From contig JALHMH010000028.1 of assembly GCA_022844165.1 (NCBI GenBank), positions 1 through 60,032 of the forward strand: 60,032 nucleotides of DNA. The letters are read 5' to 3'. The DNA comes from Lysobacterales bacterium. GTDB lineage: Bacteria; Pseudomonadota; Gammaproteobacteria; Xanthomonadales; SZUA-5. Position 1 is the first letter of the stretch, and each line of letters starts with the position of its first letter. This document shows positions 8,385 through 17,358 of this stretch, in pieces. A program made the position numbers and the translations under genes. The notes under the pieces are model-generated. The model saw nothing but the letters and a program-made list of their open reading frames with translations. It did no database searches and was not told the origin of the DNA.

Positions 8385-9458
8385 TCAACCTGCTCGACGC
8401 AACCGCCACAACGCCCAGGACACCAGCAATAGCGGCGGCAGCACGTTCACCAGAATCAACCCCTGGCGCTCGGTCTCGGCCAGATTGATCAGCGTGCGGT
8501 GCATAAAAAAGAAGGTCACGCCAAAGAGAATCCCGATCAGCAGCCGTTTGCCAGCGCCGCCGCTGCGCTGTTGTGCGAAGGCGAAGGTCGCCACGGCGAA
8601 GCACAGGCTCAGGGCGATCAGCGGATAGAACACTCGGTACCAAAACGCGCTTTCGAAGGCGAGGGCGTCGAGGCCATTGATTCGCGCGTAGCGCAGCGTT
8701 TCGTAGAGATCGGTGGTGCCCTGCTGACGCGGGCGCACCGTGTGGGCTTGCACGATGCCCGGATCGAGCCGGGTGGCTAAGCGGATCGATTCCTCGCGCT
8801 CGCTGCTGACGCGATCCGTGGTCAAACGGTCGCGCGTTGTTCCGGAGAGCTCGAAGTTTGCGCCTTTGAGACTGGCGCGTTCGGCACGAATGACCTCGTT
8901 CAATCGCGCGTCCGCATCGAACTCGTAGCGCCAGACATCCCAGAGTTCCAGCTGCCCAGGCGCTCCGACCACGATGCTCCTGGCATTCCAAACCGCCTTG
9001 CCATCGCGCAGCCAGAGGCCGGTTCCGGAGAAGGCGATGCCAGCGGTTTTTGCCTGCGCGGTCATATCCGAGGCCATCCGATCGGCGCGTGGACCGATGG
9101 CCTCGCCGAGCAGCAGCGCAAACAACAGCAGCAACGCCGCGGCGAATGTGCCCGATAGCGCGATGCGCGTTCGCGAAACGCCAGAGGCCTGCAGCGCCGT
9201 GAGTTCGCTGCGCGCTGCCAATGCGCCGAGCCCTAACATTGTGCCGACCACTGCGGCGGTTGAGAACATCGCATAAAGACGCCTGGGCACGGTCAGCAGC
9301 GTCACCTGGACGATCCGGGTCAGGTCGTAGTCGCCTTCGCCCAGTTCATCGATTTCGCCGAGCAGTGCCAGGAGCACGTCGAAACTCGTGAATACGATCC
9401 AGGTCAGCAAGATGGCCGGTACAACCGCTTTGACGATCAACCAGTCCAGGCGCTTCAT
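8385..9458 (-). CDS. lptG: LPS export ABC transporter permease LptG
   Basis: This 357-residue inner-membrane permease belongs to the YjgP/YjgQ family. It has N-terminal membrane helices, starting with AVVPAILLTWIVFTSFDVLLALLGEI, then a periplasmic beta-jellyroll middle and three C-terminal helices around ALSLCFAVATFAFA. With LptF it forms the membrane part of the LptB2FG exporter that drives lipopolysaccharide toward LptC/LptA. ATG 9458 overlaps the lptF stop as ATGA, so I prefer it to the longer frame from 9563. That frame would add 35 residues lacking family character and would lie within lptF. Confidence 0.92.
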   Translation of the reverse strand: MKRLDWLIVKAVVPAILLTWIVFTSFDVLLALLGEIDELGEGDYDLTRIVQVTLLTVPRRLYAMFSTAAVVGTMLGLGALAARSELTALQASGVSRTRIALSGTFAAALLLLFALLLGEAIGPRADRMASDMTAQAKTAGIAFSGTGLWLRDGKAVWNARSIVVGAPGQLELWDVWRYEFDADARLNEVIRAERASLKGANFELSGTTRDRLTTDRVSSEREESIRLATRLDPGIVQAHTVRPRQQGTTDLYETLRYARINGLDALAFESAFWYRVFYPLIALSLCFAVATFAFAQQRSGGAGKRLLIGILFGVTFFFMHRTLINLAETERQGLILVNVLPPLLLVSWALWRLRRAG

Positions 9459-10561
9459 GGTTGCGCTTCCACTTGTCGCAACAACAGGCGGCCACGGTGC
9501 CAGGCCAGCAACTCGCGGCCCCAGGCGATGATCACCACTGCGGCAAACACGGCATGCACCCACCAGGTGCCGAGCAGCGCTGGGATTTTCCCGGCCACGG
9601 CCCAGATCCGCGCCAGTTCGACCAGATTCGCGTAGGTCACGTAGAGCAGGATGGCGACGACCAGTTTGTCGTAGCGCGGTTGCCGCGGCGCACCCTGCGC
9701 CATGATCGGCGCCAGCAGCAGCAACATCGCCAACACGATGGGCTGCGCCAAACGCCGTGTCAGTTCCGAACTTGCTTCGATGCTGTCCGCGTTGAGCAAG
9801 TCGCGTGTCGATTGCGACTGAATCGGATCGTCGCCCGTGTCCAGCGGTTGTTTCGGGATGGCAATATCCGCCGTCTCGAATCGGATTCGCCGGTACCCCG
9901 GTTCGCCGGGCCGGCCATCGACACGCTCGCCCGCTTCCAGGCGCAGCAGTATGTCCTCGGTGATCGGATTGACCTCGATCACTCCGCGGCGCGCGGTGAG
10001 CACCAGACGCCCGGCATCGCGCTCGCGGACCAGCATCAACTCCTCGACTTCACGCATATCGGTACTGACTCTGGCGACATACAGCACACCGGCGCCGCCG
10101 GGCAGCTCGACGAACCGGCCCGAGGTCAAACCGGCGACGGCAACCGAGCGTTGCATCGACTCGACCATGTCATGGGCGATCGCCCGGCCTGCGGGCGCGA
10201 TGAAAAATGCCAGCCCGATTTGCACCGCCACGAGCACCATGCCCATGCGCAACAGCGGGCGCAGCGTCCTCAGCGAGCTGTATCCGGCCGCCGCCAGCAC
10301 GCTCATTTCGCTGTCGCGATACAGGCGCCCGTAGGCGAGCAGCACGCCCAACAAGCTCGCCAAAGGCAGCAACAGCGTGAGCGCATCCGGAATGCGCAGC
10401 CCGATCTGACTGAACAGCAATGGCGCCGGTATTTTCCCGCGCGCAATTTTGTTGAGTACGTCGGTGAGCAAGCCGCCAAACACGACGATCAACATCACCA
10501 GCAGCACGCCGGACAGCGCTGCGATGACTTCACGTTCGAGGTAGCGATCGGCGCGCGACAT
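9455..10561 (-). CDS. lptF: LPS export ABC transporter permease LptF
   Basis: This 368-residue protein is the partner of LptG. MSRADRYLEREVIAALSGVLLVML starts with the short basic head and first helix usual for LptF. LLTDVLNKIARGKIP and the IPDALTLLLPLASLLGVLLAYGR helix follow, then a periplasmic domain and C-terminal helices. The ATG at 10561 is preceded by AAGG. Upstream in-frame codons run through heptamer repeats and are not coding. lptF-lptG is an overlapping operon and is divergent from pepA, as in Escherichia coli. Confidence 0.92.
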   Translation of the reverse strand: MSRADRYLEREVIAALSGVLLVMLIVVFGGLLTDVLNKIARGKIPAPLLFSQIGLRIPDALTLLLPLASLLGVLLAYGRLYRDSEMSVLAAAGYSSLRTLRPLLRMGMVLVAVQIGLAFFIAPAGRAIAHDMVESMQRSVAVAGLTSGRFVELPGGAGVLYVARVSTDMREVEELMLVRERDAGRLVLTARRGVIEVNPITEDILLRLEAGERVDGRPGEPGYRRIRFETADIAIPKQPLDTGDDPIQSQSTRDLLNADSIEASSELTRRLAQPIVLAMLLLLAPIMAQGAPRQPRYDKLVVAILLYVTYANLVELARIWAVAGKIPALLGTWWVHAVFAAVVIIAWGRELLAWHRGRLLLRQVEAQP

Positions 10562-10597
10562 GAGAAGGCCTTGGTGGGGCTGCGGGTGGCGAAGATA

Positions 10598-10625
10598 GTG
10601 AATCGTGAACGCCGAATCGTGAATA
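10598..10625. repeat. Heptamer array upstream of lptF
   Basis: Four consecutive 7-mers read GTGAATC, GTGAACG, CCGAATC, GTGAATA. They lie in the lptF/pepA divergent region. A lone inverted TATTCAC occurs at 10742-10748. The same period-7 pattern occurs upstream of moxR. Confidence 0.65.
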
Positions 10626-10778
10626 GAAGCGCTTGTTGGCGATTGTGGTCCCACGAATGCGGGCGATTCATTAGACTTGGCGGTTCATTGGCAATCTTAC
10701 AACGGGCACGCGAGCGGCCTGTCTGCCGCGCATCCCGATTCTATTCACGACGCATCGTCCCGACGCTCTGGAGACACC

Positions 10779-12242
10779 ATGTTGGAATTCAAACGCATCA
10801 CCCAGCGACCCAACGAAGTGGCCGCATCGCTGGTCATCGTCGGCGTGTTCGAAGAGCGGATGCTGACCAGTGCCGCAGCCGAGTTGGATGCTGCGAGCGG
10901 CGGCGTGCTGAAGCGTTTGATGGAGAGCGGCGATGTCAGCGGCCGGGTTGGATCCACGGCGCTGCTGCATCACATTTCGGGGCTGAGCGCACCGCGGGTG
11001 TTGGTCGTTGGCTTGGGCGAGCAGCGCCGTTTCGATGCGCCACGGTTCCTGCGCGCAACGCGCGACGCCCATAAAGCACTCAAAGGTCTGCCCATCGAAA
11101 CAGCGTCGTCCTATCTGACCGAAGTCGAAGTTCCGAAGAAAGACCTCGATTGGAAATTGCTGCAATCGGCGCTCGCAGCGGACTACGCGGCATATAAATA
11201 CACCGCCACGTTGAAAGCCAAACCAGAGAGGATCGAGCTGAAGTCGGTGGCGTTCAGCGCGGCGGGCGATGGCCCGATTCTGGAACGCGCAAGCGCAGTG
11301 GCCACTGGCGTACGACTGGCGCGCGAACTGGGCAATTTGCCACCGAATATCTGCAATCCTGCGTATTTGGCGGAGCAGGCGCATGCGCTGGCACGACGCC
11401 ATCCGGAAGTCGCTGTGACCATCGTCGAACGCGACGAGATGCAAACGCTCGGCATGGGCGCGCTGCTCGCGGTCGCGCAGGGATCGGAGAACCCGCCCAA
11501 GCTGGTGGTCATGGATTACAAGGGCGCTGCCGGCAAACCCGTGGTGCTGGTCGGCAAGGGCATCACATTCGATACCGGCGGCATCGATATCAAGCCCGCT
11601 GCCGGGATGGAGGAAATGAAGTTCGACATGTGCGGCGCAGCCGCGGTGTTCGGGGTCATCGAAGCGGCGGCGGCGCTCAAGCTTCCGTTGCATATCGTAG
11701 GCATCACGCCGGCTGCGGAGAACATGCCCGACGGGCGCAGCTATCGCCCTTCGGATGTCATCACCACGATGGCCGGTCACCAGGTGGAGATCCTCAATAC
11801 GGATGCAGAAGGTCGGCTCATCCTGTGCGATGCCCTGACCTACGCACAACGTTTTGAGCCCACAACGTTGATCGATATTGCAACGCTGACCGGCGCTTGC
11901 GTGGTTGCGCTCGGCTCGCATGCCAGCGGGCTGATGTCGCGCGACGACGATCTGGCGAACGAACTGCTCGCCGCAGGCGAACAAAGCCACGACCGCGCAT
12001 GGCGACTGCCGCTGTGGGAGGACTACCAGAGCCAACTCGACACCGGTTTTGCCGACTTCGCGAATATCGGCGGTAAATACGCCGGTGCGATCACCGCCGG
12101 TTGTTTCTTGAGCCGCTTTACCGATGGCCAGCGCTGGGCGCATCTGGACATCGCCGGCAGCGCCTGGGATTCGGGCCGCAAAGGCACCGCGACCGGCCGC
12201 CCGGTCGCGATGCTGATGCAGTGGTTATGCGCGATGGTGTAA
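10779..12242 (+). CDS. pepA: Leucyl aminopeptidase (M17, cytosol aminopeptidase)
   Basis: This 487-residue protein is close to the ~500 of PepA proteins. The C-terminal catalytic domain shows the di-metal and active residues of M17: Lys260 and Asp265 in VGKGITFDTGG, Lys272, Asp283 in KFDMCG, and Asp342, Glu344 and Arg346 in the family signature NTDAEGRL. The enzyme removes N-terminal residues, preferring Leu, and forms hexamers. Some PepA proteins also bind DNA. ATG 10779 is chosen for GGAG 6 bases upstream, and the 34 in-frame codons before it are not conserved-looking. A hairpin follows the stop. Confidence 0.95.
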   Translation: MLEFKRITQRPNEVAASLVIVGVFEERMLTSAAAELDAASGGVLKRLMESGDVSGRVGSTALLHHISGLSAPRVLVVGLGEQRRFDAPRFLRATRDAHKALKGLPIETASSYLTEVEVPKKDLDWKLLQSALAADYAAYKYTATLKAKPERIELKSVAFSAAGDGPILERASAVATGVRLARELGNLPPNICNPAYLAEQAHALARRHPEVAVTIVERDEMQTLGMGALLAVAQGSENPPKLVVMDYKGAAGKPVVLVGKGITFDTGGIDIKPAAGMEEMKFDMCGAAAVFGVIEAAAALKLPLHIVGITPAAENMPDGRSYRPSDVITTMAGHQVEILNTDAEGRLILCDALTYAQRFEPTTLIDIATLTGACVVALGSHASGLMSRDDDLANELLAAGEQSHDRAWRLPLWEDYQSQLDTGFADFANIGGKYAGAITAGCFLSRFTDGQRWAHLDIAGSAWDSGRKGTATGRPVAMLMQWLCAMV

Positions 12243-12244
12243 GA

Positions 12245-12264
12245 GCGTCACAGGGCTGACGCTT
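12245..12264 (+). terminator. Hairpin just after pepA
   Basis: Perfect 7-base arms AGCGTCA/TGACGCT enclose a 6-base loop immediately behind the pepA stop. The T-run is poor (TCGG). Confidence 0.5.
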
Positions 12265-12279
12265 CGGAGACGACATTCG

Positions 12280-12305
12280 CGCGCGGCGCTCGAGCGCCGC
12301 GCGCT
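12280..12305. terminator. 26-base perfect palindrome between convergent genes
   Basis: The 13-base arms GCGCGCGGCGCTC/GAGCGCCGCGCGC meet at CTCGAG with no loop bases spare. It lies between convergent pepA and the endonuclease gene and could serve both as a terminator, though there is no T-run on either side. Confidence 0.5.
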
Positions 12306-12315
12306 GCCGATTCAA

Positions 12316-14610
12316 CTATGGGCAGACGTTCTGATACAGGCACGCCACCCACTCGGGGCGATCAACAAACGGGTTGCGATTGCCCTGATAGTTGAAGATC
12401 ACTTCATTGCGCAGGCGTTCGCGGTCGTCGACCGGATCCTCCTGATGCCACTGAATCAGGGTAGCGAGCAATCCCATGTAAGCGACTGACGCGTTGCCGC
12501 TGCTCTGGGTAATCAGCGAGGCATTGTCGGTCAGTCGCAGATCGGGTTCAGACACGCCGGTGCCGCTGTGCGTGCCGCCCTCGTAGCGGACATCCATGTA
12601 GAACATCGCGCGCGCCACATTGCCCTTGAGTCTGGTCCAGACTTGCCAGTAATTCCCACAACGGAAATTGCTTTGCCCCGCGCCGCCCTGGCCAAAATAC
12701 ACGTTCGTTGCGAACTGCTCTGATCCCGAAGGACAGTTGTTGAACACCAGATTGCCGCGCGCCGAGTTGTGACTGATGTCCGAGAGCATCAGCATATGTG
12801 TGTCGCTGTAAGGGTAATTGGTCGATCCATCGTTCGGGAAACCCAGCGACTTCGGCCAGGTGTGTTCGCGGTTGTAGCTGGAATTGCCACCACCGACCTT
12901 GGCATAGCTGGCGTTCTTGTAGATATCCAGAATGCGCGACGCGTTGAGCGGATCCTGATCGGCACGCTCCAGCACAAACCAGGTGTCGGTGCCACCGCCC
13001 GAATAGGGAATCTTGACATGGTCATCGATCACGGGGTGCAAGGTCGCACGCAGATTGGCTGCACTGGACGAATTCACGGATGCGTAATAGCCGCTGCTCG
13101 TTCCTGCTGCGCCGAAACTCATCGAGTAGTTCGCTGCCATCGGCGTCGGCGTACCATCGATGTCGCGGACATTCGCCGCGACGATCGTCAGCGTGCAACT
13201 TTCGTTCGCGGTGAAATCGACGTTCGGGTTGATCGTGTAGCTGCTGCCGGAGCCGCTCACAACCGTTGCCTTGGTGCCGGACGCAGTGCACACCAGCGTA
13301 TGCCAGCTGCCGGACAACGTCACGGCTTCCGAGAAGTTCACGACCACATTGCCATTGGTGGGGTGATTGCTGGTGCCGTTGCTCGGTGACGTGCTGCTGA
13401 CCGTGGGCGCAGTATCGCTGGTGGTCGCGTAGCTGCCGGTCAAACCGACGCCCGACACGGTGTTGTACATGCGCACCATCACATGCCAGGTGCCGGCGGC
13501 TGGGCTGGCGAAGGCACACGACTCGGCATTGCCGTTGAGATACGGGCGGCAGTCGTAACTGCTGGTCGTCGGCGCGCTGGCAAAGCGCACATACAGATCG
13601 GCATCGCCGGTGCCTCCGCTGGTAACGAAGGACAGGTTCGAAGCGCCTGCAGGCACGGACATCGTGTAGCGCCGCTCTGTGTTTGCGCTGCCGCCGATGC
13701 CGGTCACGGCAACGCCGTTCTGCAATACGCTGCTGCCTGCCGCTGCGGTGGTGAAGCTTACAGTGGCGTTGCTGACCATCGGCGCATTCGCGCTATCGCG
13801 CACATTGGCGGCATTGATCGTCAATGTGCAGGTCTCGCCAGCCGCAAAATCGGCGGTCGGATCGAGCGTTCGGCTGGCGCCGCTGCCGGTCACCGTTGCC
13901 GTGCGCGATCCGCTCGGACACGACAAGGTGTACCAGCCGCTCGACACCGTGACCGCTTCGCTGAAAGTCACGCTGAGGTTGCTGCTCGCGGCAACGCCCG
14001 TTGCACCGTTGCCCGGCGAGGAGGATTGCAGCGAAGGCGGCGTATTGGCGGTACCGCCCGTCAGCGTCTGGCCGCTGTTGCATGCGCCAAAGGAACTGGC
14101 TGACGGTGCGGCCCAGGTAAACTGGCTGTAAGCGGTGCCCGAACCGCGCAGCTGCAAAGATTGTGTTGCGAGTGTTGAGGATGACTCAGTCACACCGATG
14201 TTGCTGCTGGTGCGACCTGAAGCAAGCCCGTCGATGGCGGTGAACGTACCGCCGTAGCTCAGAAATTGCACGACGGCGTTGCTGGCGTTGATCAGCGCAA
14301 TACCATCCGGATTGCCGTTCTGAATTCCCGTGACGTTGAACGCCAGCGTGCCGTGATTGCCACATTGGTTCGGCAGCGTGCCGGAGAGATTGACCGTGCT
14401 GTACGCGCGGCCATCGCCACCGTTGTACAACACCACTTTCCAGCCACTCAAGTTGGTCCCGGCATCACCGAGAATTTCGACGCGCTCGTTAGCGTCGGTG
14501 CCGCTGTTGTCGTAGTGCAATTCGTTGATAAAAACATCGGCGTTCGCTGCCGCTGCACAAAACAGTAGCGCGCAGAAGACTGCGCGCCCGATCCAAGCAC
14601 GTCCGCTCAT
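12316..14610 (-). CDS. Secreted multidomain endonuclease I
   Basis: This 764-residue protein has a signal peptide ending ...CAAAANA. Domains in order are: a lamin-tail domain (~25-185, DVFINELHYDNSGTDANERVEI), a bacterial Ig-like SbsA-type domain (~190-290, SSPGNGATGVAASSNLSVTF), a pre-peptidase C-terminal domain (~300-395, GTGDADLYVRF), and a second Ig-like domain (~400-500). The endonuclease I domain (~510-750) has the catalytic NREHTWPKS block near residue 580 and SDISHNSARGN. Family members are secreted or periplasmic non-specific nucleases. The accessory domains suggest release or surface display for extracellular DNA degradation. The start ATG has GGGGAA upstream. Confidence 0.9.
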   Translation of the reverse strand: MSGRAWIGRAVFCALLFCAAAANADVFINELHYDNSGTDANERVEILGDAGTNLSGWKVVLYNGGDGRAYSTVNLSGTLPNQCGNHGTLAFNVTGIQNGNPDGIALINASNAVVQFLSYGGTFTAIDGLASGRTSSNIGVTESSSTLATQSLQLRGSGTAYSQFTWAAPSASSFGACNSGQTLTGGTANTPPSLQSSSPGNGATGVAASSNLSVTFSEAVTVSSGWYTLSCPSGSRTATVTGSGASRTLDPTADFAAGETCTLTINAANVRDSANAPMVSNATVSFTTAAAGSSVLQNGVAVTGIGGSANTERRYTMSVPAGASNLSFVTSGGTGDADLYVRFASAPTTSSYDCRPYLNGNAESCAFASPAAGTWHVMVRMYNTVSGVGLTGSYATTSDTAPTVSSTSPSNGTSNHPTNGNVVVNFSEAVTLSGSWHTLVCTASGTKATVVSGSGSSYTINPNVDFTANESCTLTIVAANVRDIDGTPTPMAANYSMSFGAAGTSSGYYASVNSSSAANLRATLHPVIDDHVKIPYSGGGTDTWFVLERADQDPLNASRILDIYKNASYAKVGGGNSSYNREHTWPKSLGFPNDGSTNYPYSDTHMLMLSDISHNSARGNLVFNNCPSGSEQFATNVYFGQGGAGQSNFRCGNYWQVWTRLKGNVARAMFYMDVRYEGGTHSGTGVSEPDLRLTDNASLITQSSGNASVAYMGLLATLIQWHQEDPVDDRERLRNEVIFNYQGNRNPFVDRPEWVACLYQNVCP

Positions 14611-14801
14611 CTCAAGTTCCCCAACCCGAAAAAAGGTCGCGCACTGTGCCGTTGCGGCACCCGACAGTCAATGGACGAAATTTGAAGAATTGGTTGCAGT
14701 GGCATCGACAAGAATTTTGTAGCAGTGTGCTCGGAGTCCTTTGCTGTTCCATGCCATCATGCCGTTTTAGCGCACTCGCGCAGGCGACGGAGAAGCAGAA
14801 G

Positions 14802-15512
14802 ATGAGCGTACTCGAACAATTGCTGGGTCAGCTGGATGCCGGCACCATTCAACGCATGGCCGGGCAACTCGGCGTGTCGCCACAACAGGCACAGAGCGGC
14901 ATCCAGGCCGCGCTACCGTTGCTGATGGGTGCCATGCAACGGAACGCGAGTACGCCGCAAGGCGCCGCATCGCTGCATCGCGCTGTGGTCAAGGATCATC
15001 AGGAAGTCGATTTGGGCGGGTTGTTGGGTGGCCTGCTGGGCGGCGGCGCTTCGGCTGGTGGTGGCGCCAGCGGCAGCTTCGGCGGTAACGCAATGGGCGG
15101 CCTGATGGGCGCAGTGATGGGGGCGATGGGCGGTAGCCAACCGGCGCAACGCTCGCCTATGGAAAACGGCATGGCGATTCTCGGCCACGTGTTCGGTGGC
15201 AGCCAGCCGCGCGCGGCGACGGGTGTGGCGCGCGCATCGGGCATGGACACAGGTAACGCCGCGCAGCTGATGGCGATGCTCGCCCCGCTGCTGATGGGTG
15301 CGCTGGGCAAACAGGCCAAACAAGGTGGCTTGGATGCTGGCGGCCTGGCCGGAATTCTCGGCCAGGACGTGTCGCGTATGTCGGGTGGTCAGGCCAGCCC
15401 CATGCAGTCGATGTTGGGCAACGTGCTCGACAAAGACGGCGATGGCGATGTCGATGCTGCCGACCTGCTGGCCCATGGCGCCAGTATGCTCGGCATGTTT
15501 GGTCGCCGCTAA
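14802..15512 (+). CDS. DUF937 domain protein
   Basis: This 236-residue protein is of the YidB/DUF937 type. A helical N-terminus (MSVLEQLLGQLDAGTIQRMAGQLGV) is followed by QAQSGIQAALPLLMGAMQRNA, glycine-rich runs (GGLLGGLLGGG), a second helical repeat (ALGKQAKQGGLDAGGLAGILG) and a C-terminal DKDGDGDVDAADLL block resembling an EF-hand/dockerin calcium loop. Function is unknown. ATG 14802 follows GGAG. The longer frame from 14646 includes sequence before the ribosome site and is not favoured. Confidence 0.82.
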   Translation: MSVLEQLLGQLDAGTIQRMAGQLGVSPQQAQSGIQAALPLLMGAMQRNASTPQGAASLHRAVVKDHQEVDLGGLLGGLLGGGASAGGGASGSFGGNAMGGLMGAVMGAMGGSQPAQRSPMENGMAILGHVFGGSQPRAATGVARASGMDTGNAAQLMAMLAPLLMGALGKQAKQGGLDAGGLAGILGQDVSRMSGGQASPMQSMLGNVLDKDGDGDVDAADLLAHGASMLGMFGRR

Positions 15513-15593
15513 GTCGCATCGACGTGGCGCCATTGCAATCCTGGCGCCGCGTCCCCACCTTGCCTCGCTGATGACGATCTGGAAGCCGCTGAC

Positions 15594-16457
15594 GTGTCGG
15601 ACAATCCCAATATCTTTCATGCCACTCAGGACAATTTCGAAGCCGATGTGCTCGAGGCTTCGTTCCAAACACCGGTGCTCGTCGATTTTTGGGCACCCTG
15701 GTGCGGCCCCTGCAAACAATTGATGCCGATGTTGGATAAGGTCGTCCGTGAGGCGAACGGCGCGGTGAAGTTGGCGAAGGTCAATACCGACGAAGAAATG
15801 GCGATCGCCGGCAGTTTCGGCATCCGCAGCTTGCCGACGGTAGTGTTGATCAAAGACGGTCGCCCGGTGGATGGTTTTATGGGCGCGCAGCCGGAAAGTG
15901 TGGTGCGGGCGTTGCTGGCAAAACACGTTGTCGCAAAGGCCCCTGAAGCCGAGCCAGAGCCCGAGCCGATGGTGGAGAGCGATGTCGATCTCGAGGCCGC
16001 GATTGAGGCACTGCGGGTGAAGGTGAAAGCCGAGCCCAAGAAGCACGAATTGCAGGCGGAACTGGCCGACTTGCTGTTGCGCGCGGGTGGCCTCGAAGAA
16101 GCCACAGCACTGCTCGACAAGTTGCCGGGCGATGCGCAGTCGAGCGATGTCGCGAAGCGCGCCATGGCGCGGCTGAATTTCATGCAGGCGATCGACGGCG
16201 CGCCGGGTGAGGCTGAACTGCAGGCGGCGATCGCGCGCGATGGCGCCAATCTGTTGGCCCGCTATCACCTGGGCGTGCGTTTTTTGTTGGCTGGCGAGGC
16301 AGCCGCAGGTATGGACCAGTTTCTGGTGCTGCTGCGAACCGATCGAAAGTTCAATGAAGATCAAGGACGCCGCGCGTTGATCGATGCTTTCAAACTGGTC
16401 GACGACCCTGATCTCGTCGGCGAGTACCGGCGCAAGATGACCAGCCTTTTGTTCTAG
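15594..16457 (+). CDS. cnoX: Thioredoxin-TPR co-chaperone of the CnoX/YbbN type
   Basis: This 287-residue protein has an N-terminal thioredoxin domain with the complete redox motif WCGPC (Cys37, Cys40) in VLVDFWAPWCGPCKQL. A negatively charged linker (APEAEPEPEPMVESD) leads to a TPR-like helical C-terminal half with LRAGGLEEATALLDKLPGD. CnoX proteins hold unfolding or oxidised clients for GroEL. Escherichia coli CnoX lacks one active cysteine, whereas here both are present, so reductase activity is possible. The GTG start at 15594 is the first in-frame codon giving the full domain. It is followed by two small genes at very short spacing. Confidence 0.88.
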   Translation: MSDNPNIFHATQDNFEADVLEASFQTPVLVDFWAPWCGPCKQLMPMLDKVVREANGAVKLAKVNTDEEMAIAGSFGIRSLPTVVLIKDGRPVDGFMGAQPESVVRALLAKHVVAKAPEAEPEPEPMVESDVDLEAAIEALRVKVKAEPKKHELQAELADLLLRAGGLEEATALLDKLPGDAQSSDVAKRAMARLNFMQAIDGAPGEAELQAAIARDGANLLARYHLGVRFLLAGEAAAGMDQFLVLLRTDRKFNEDQGRRALIDAFKLVDDPDLVGEYRRKMTSLLF

Positions 16458-16462
16458 CTGCG

Positions 16463-16915
16463 ATGACCGCCAAGGGACTGAAGCGCCTGCTGCGCTTTTG
16501 GCCGCCTTTTTGGATGAGCGGCATTCGCCTCGTCGAAATCAGCGACGATTGGCGCCGGGCGAGCGTGCGCCTGCGCCAGCATTGGTTCAATCGCAACTAC
16601 GTCGGTACGCACTTTGGCGGCTCGCTGTTTGCGATGACCGATCCGTTCTGGATGATCATGGTCATGGAACGGCTGGGTCGAGACTATCTGGTCTGGGACA
16701 AAGCGGCCGAGATCGAGTTTGTGGCGCCCGGCCGAGGCGATGTATTCGCAAACTTTGTGCTCGACGATGCGGTCATCGACGAGCTGCGCGCGGAGGCTGC
16801 AGGTGGCGCCAAAGTGCTGCGTTGGTTTCCGGTGGATGTGATTAACAGCAGCGGCGAAATCGTCGCCCGCGTGCGCAAACAACTGTATGTGCGCTTGAAA
16901 GAGCGTATGCGATGA
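16463..16915 (+). CDS. DUF4442 hotdog-fold (thioesterase-like) protein
   Basis: This 150-residue protein shows the DUF4442 pattern: an N-terminal RFWPPFWMSGIRLVEIS, the central helix NYVGTHFGGSLFAMTDPFWMIM, and beta strands to the C-terminus VRKQLYVRLKER. DUF4442 belongs to the hotdog fold shared with acyl-CoA thioesterases. The substrate is unknown. It begins 5 bases after the cnoX-like stop and overlaps the next gene by ATGA, so the three likely form an operon. Confidence 0.85.
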   Translation: MTAKGLKRLLRFWPPFWMSGIRLVEISDDWRRASVRLRQHWFNRNYVGTHFGGSLFAMTDPFWMIMVMERLGRDYLVWDKAAEIEFVAPGRGDVFANFVLDDAVIDELRAEAAGGAKVLRWFPVDVINSSGEIVARVRKQLYVRLKERMR

Positions 16916-17280
16916 CACCAAAGGAACTGGTCTTGGAATGGGTGCGCCGCTTCAATGCGGGCGACGTCGAGGGTCTCGCCAGGCTGTATGCGGCGGATGC
17001 CGTGAATCATCAGGTCGTGATGGAGCCGCTCGTTGGCCGGGACGCGATTCGGCACATGTTCGCTGTCGAGTTCGGGCGTGCTTCGATGACCTGCGTGGTT
17101 GAGGCGCTCTACGAAAGCGGCGATTGGGCAATCCTGGAATGGAGCGATCCTAACGGGTTGCGCGGCTGCGGGTTTTTCCAGATTCACAATGACTACATCG
17201 TCCGACAACGCGGCTATTTCGATCAGTTATCGTTCTTCCGCAAACAGGGCTTGCCGGTGCCGGCCAGTTATCTGGCCTGA
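16912..17280 (+). CDS. NTF2-like / SnoaL-like protein
   Basis: This 122-residue cone-shaped NTF2-fold protein starts with the usual helix and dry loop, LVLEWVRRFNAGDVEGLARLYAADAVNHQV. It continues GRDAIRHMFAVEFG and ends in the last strands GFFQIHNDYIVRQRGYFDQLSFF. Members are small isomerases, cyclases or binding proteins. No catalytic residue can be assigned with certainty. The start overlaps the DUF4442 stop as ATGA. Confidence 0.85.
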   Translation: MTPKELVLEWVRRFNAGDVEGLARLYAADAVNHQVVMEPLVGRDAIRHMFAVEFGRASMTCVVEALYESGDWAILEWSDPNGLRGCGFFQIHNDYIVRQRGYFDQLSFFRKQGLPVPASYLA

Positions 17281-17358
17281 ACTGGCGCAACGCCCGACTT
17301 GTCGGCGCAGCCAAACCGGCTCAGTCTATGTGCTCCGCTGTTTACCCCCGAGCCCGAT

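Noticed and set aside
9461..11074. 537-codon open frame on the plus strand across lptF/lptG and pepA starts
   Set aside because: It is antisense to lptF and overlaps pepA. Composition is Gln/Arg/His-rich, typical of a shadow frame.
10671..12143. 490-codon open frame antisense to pepA
   Set aside because: pepA carries the full M17 signature in the other strand. This frame has no protein features.
14913..16364. 483-codon open frame on the minus strand
   Set aside because: It is antisense to the DUF937 and thioredoxin-TPR genes. Its composition reflects the opposite codons.
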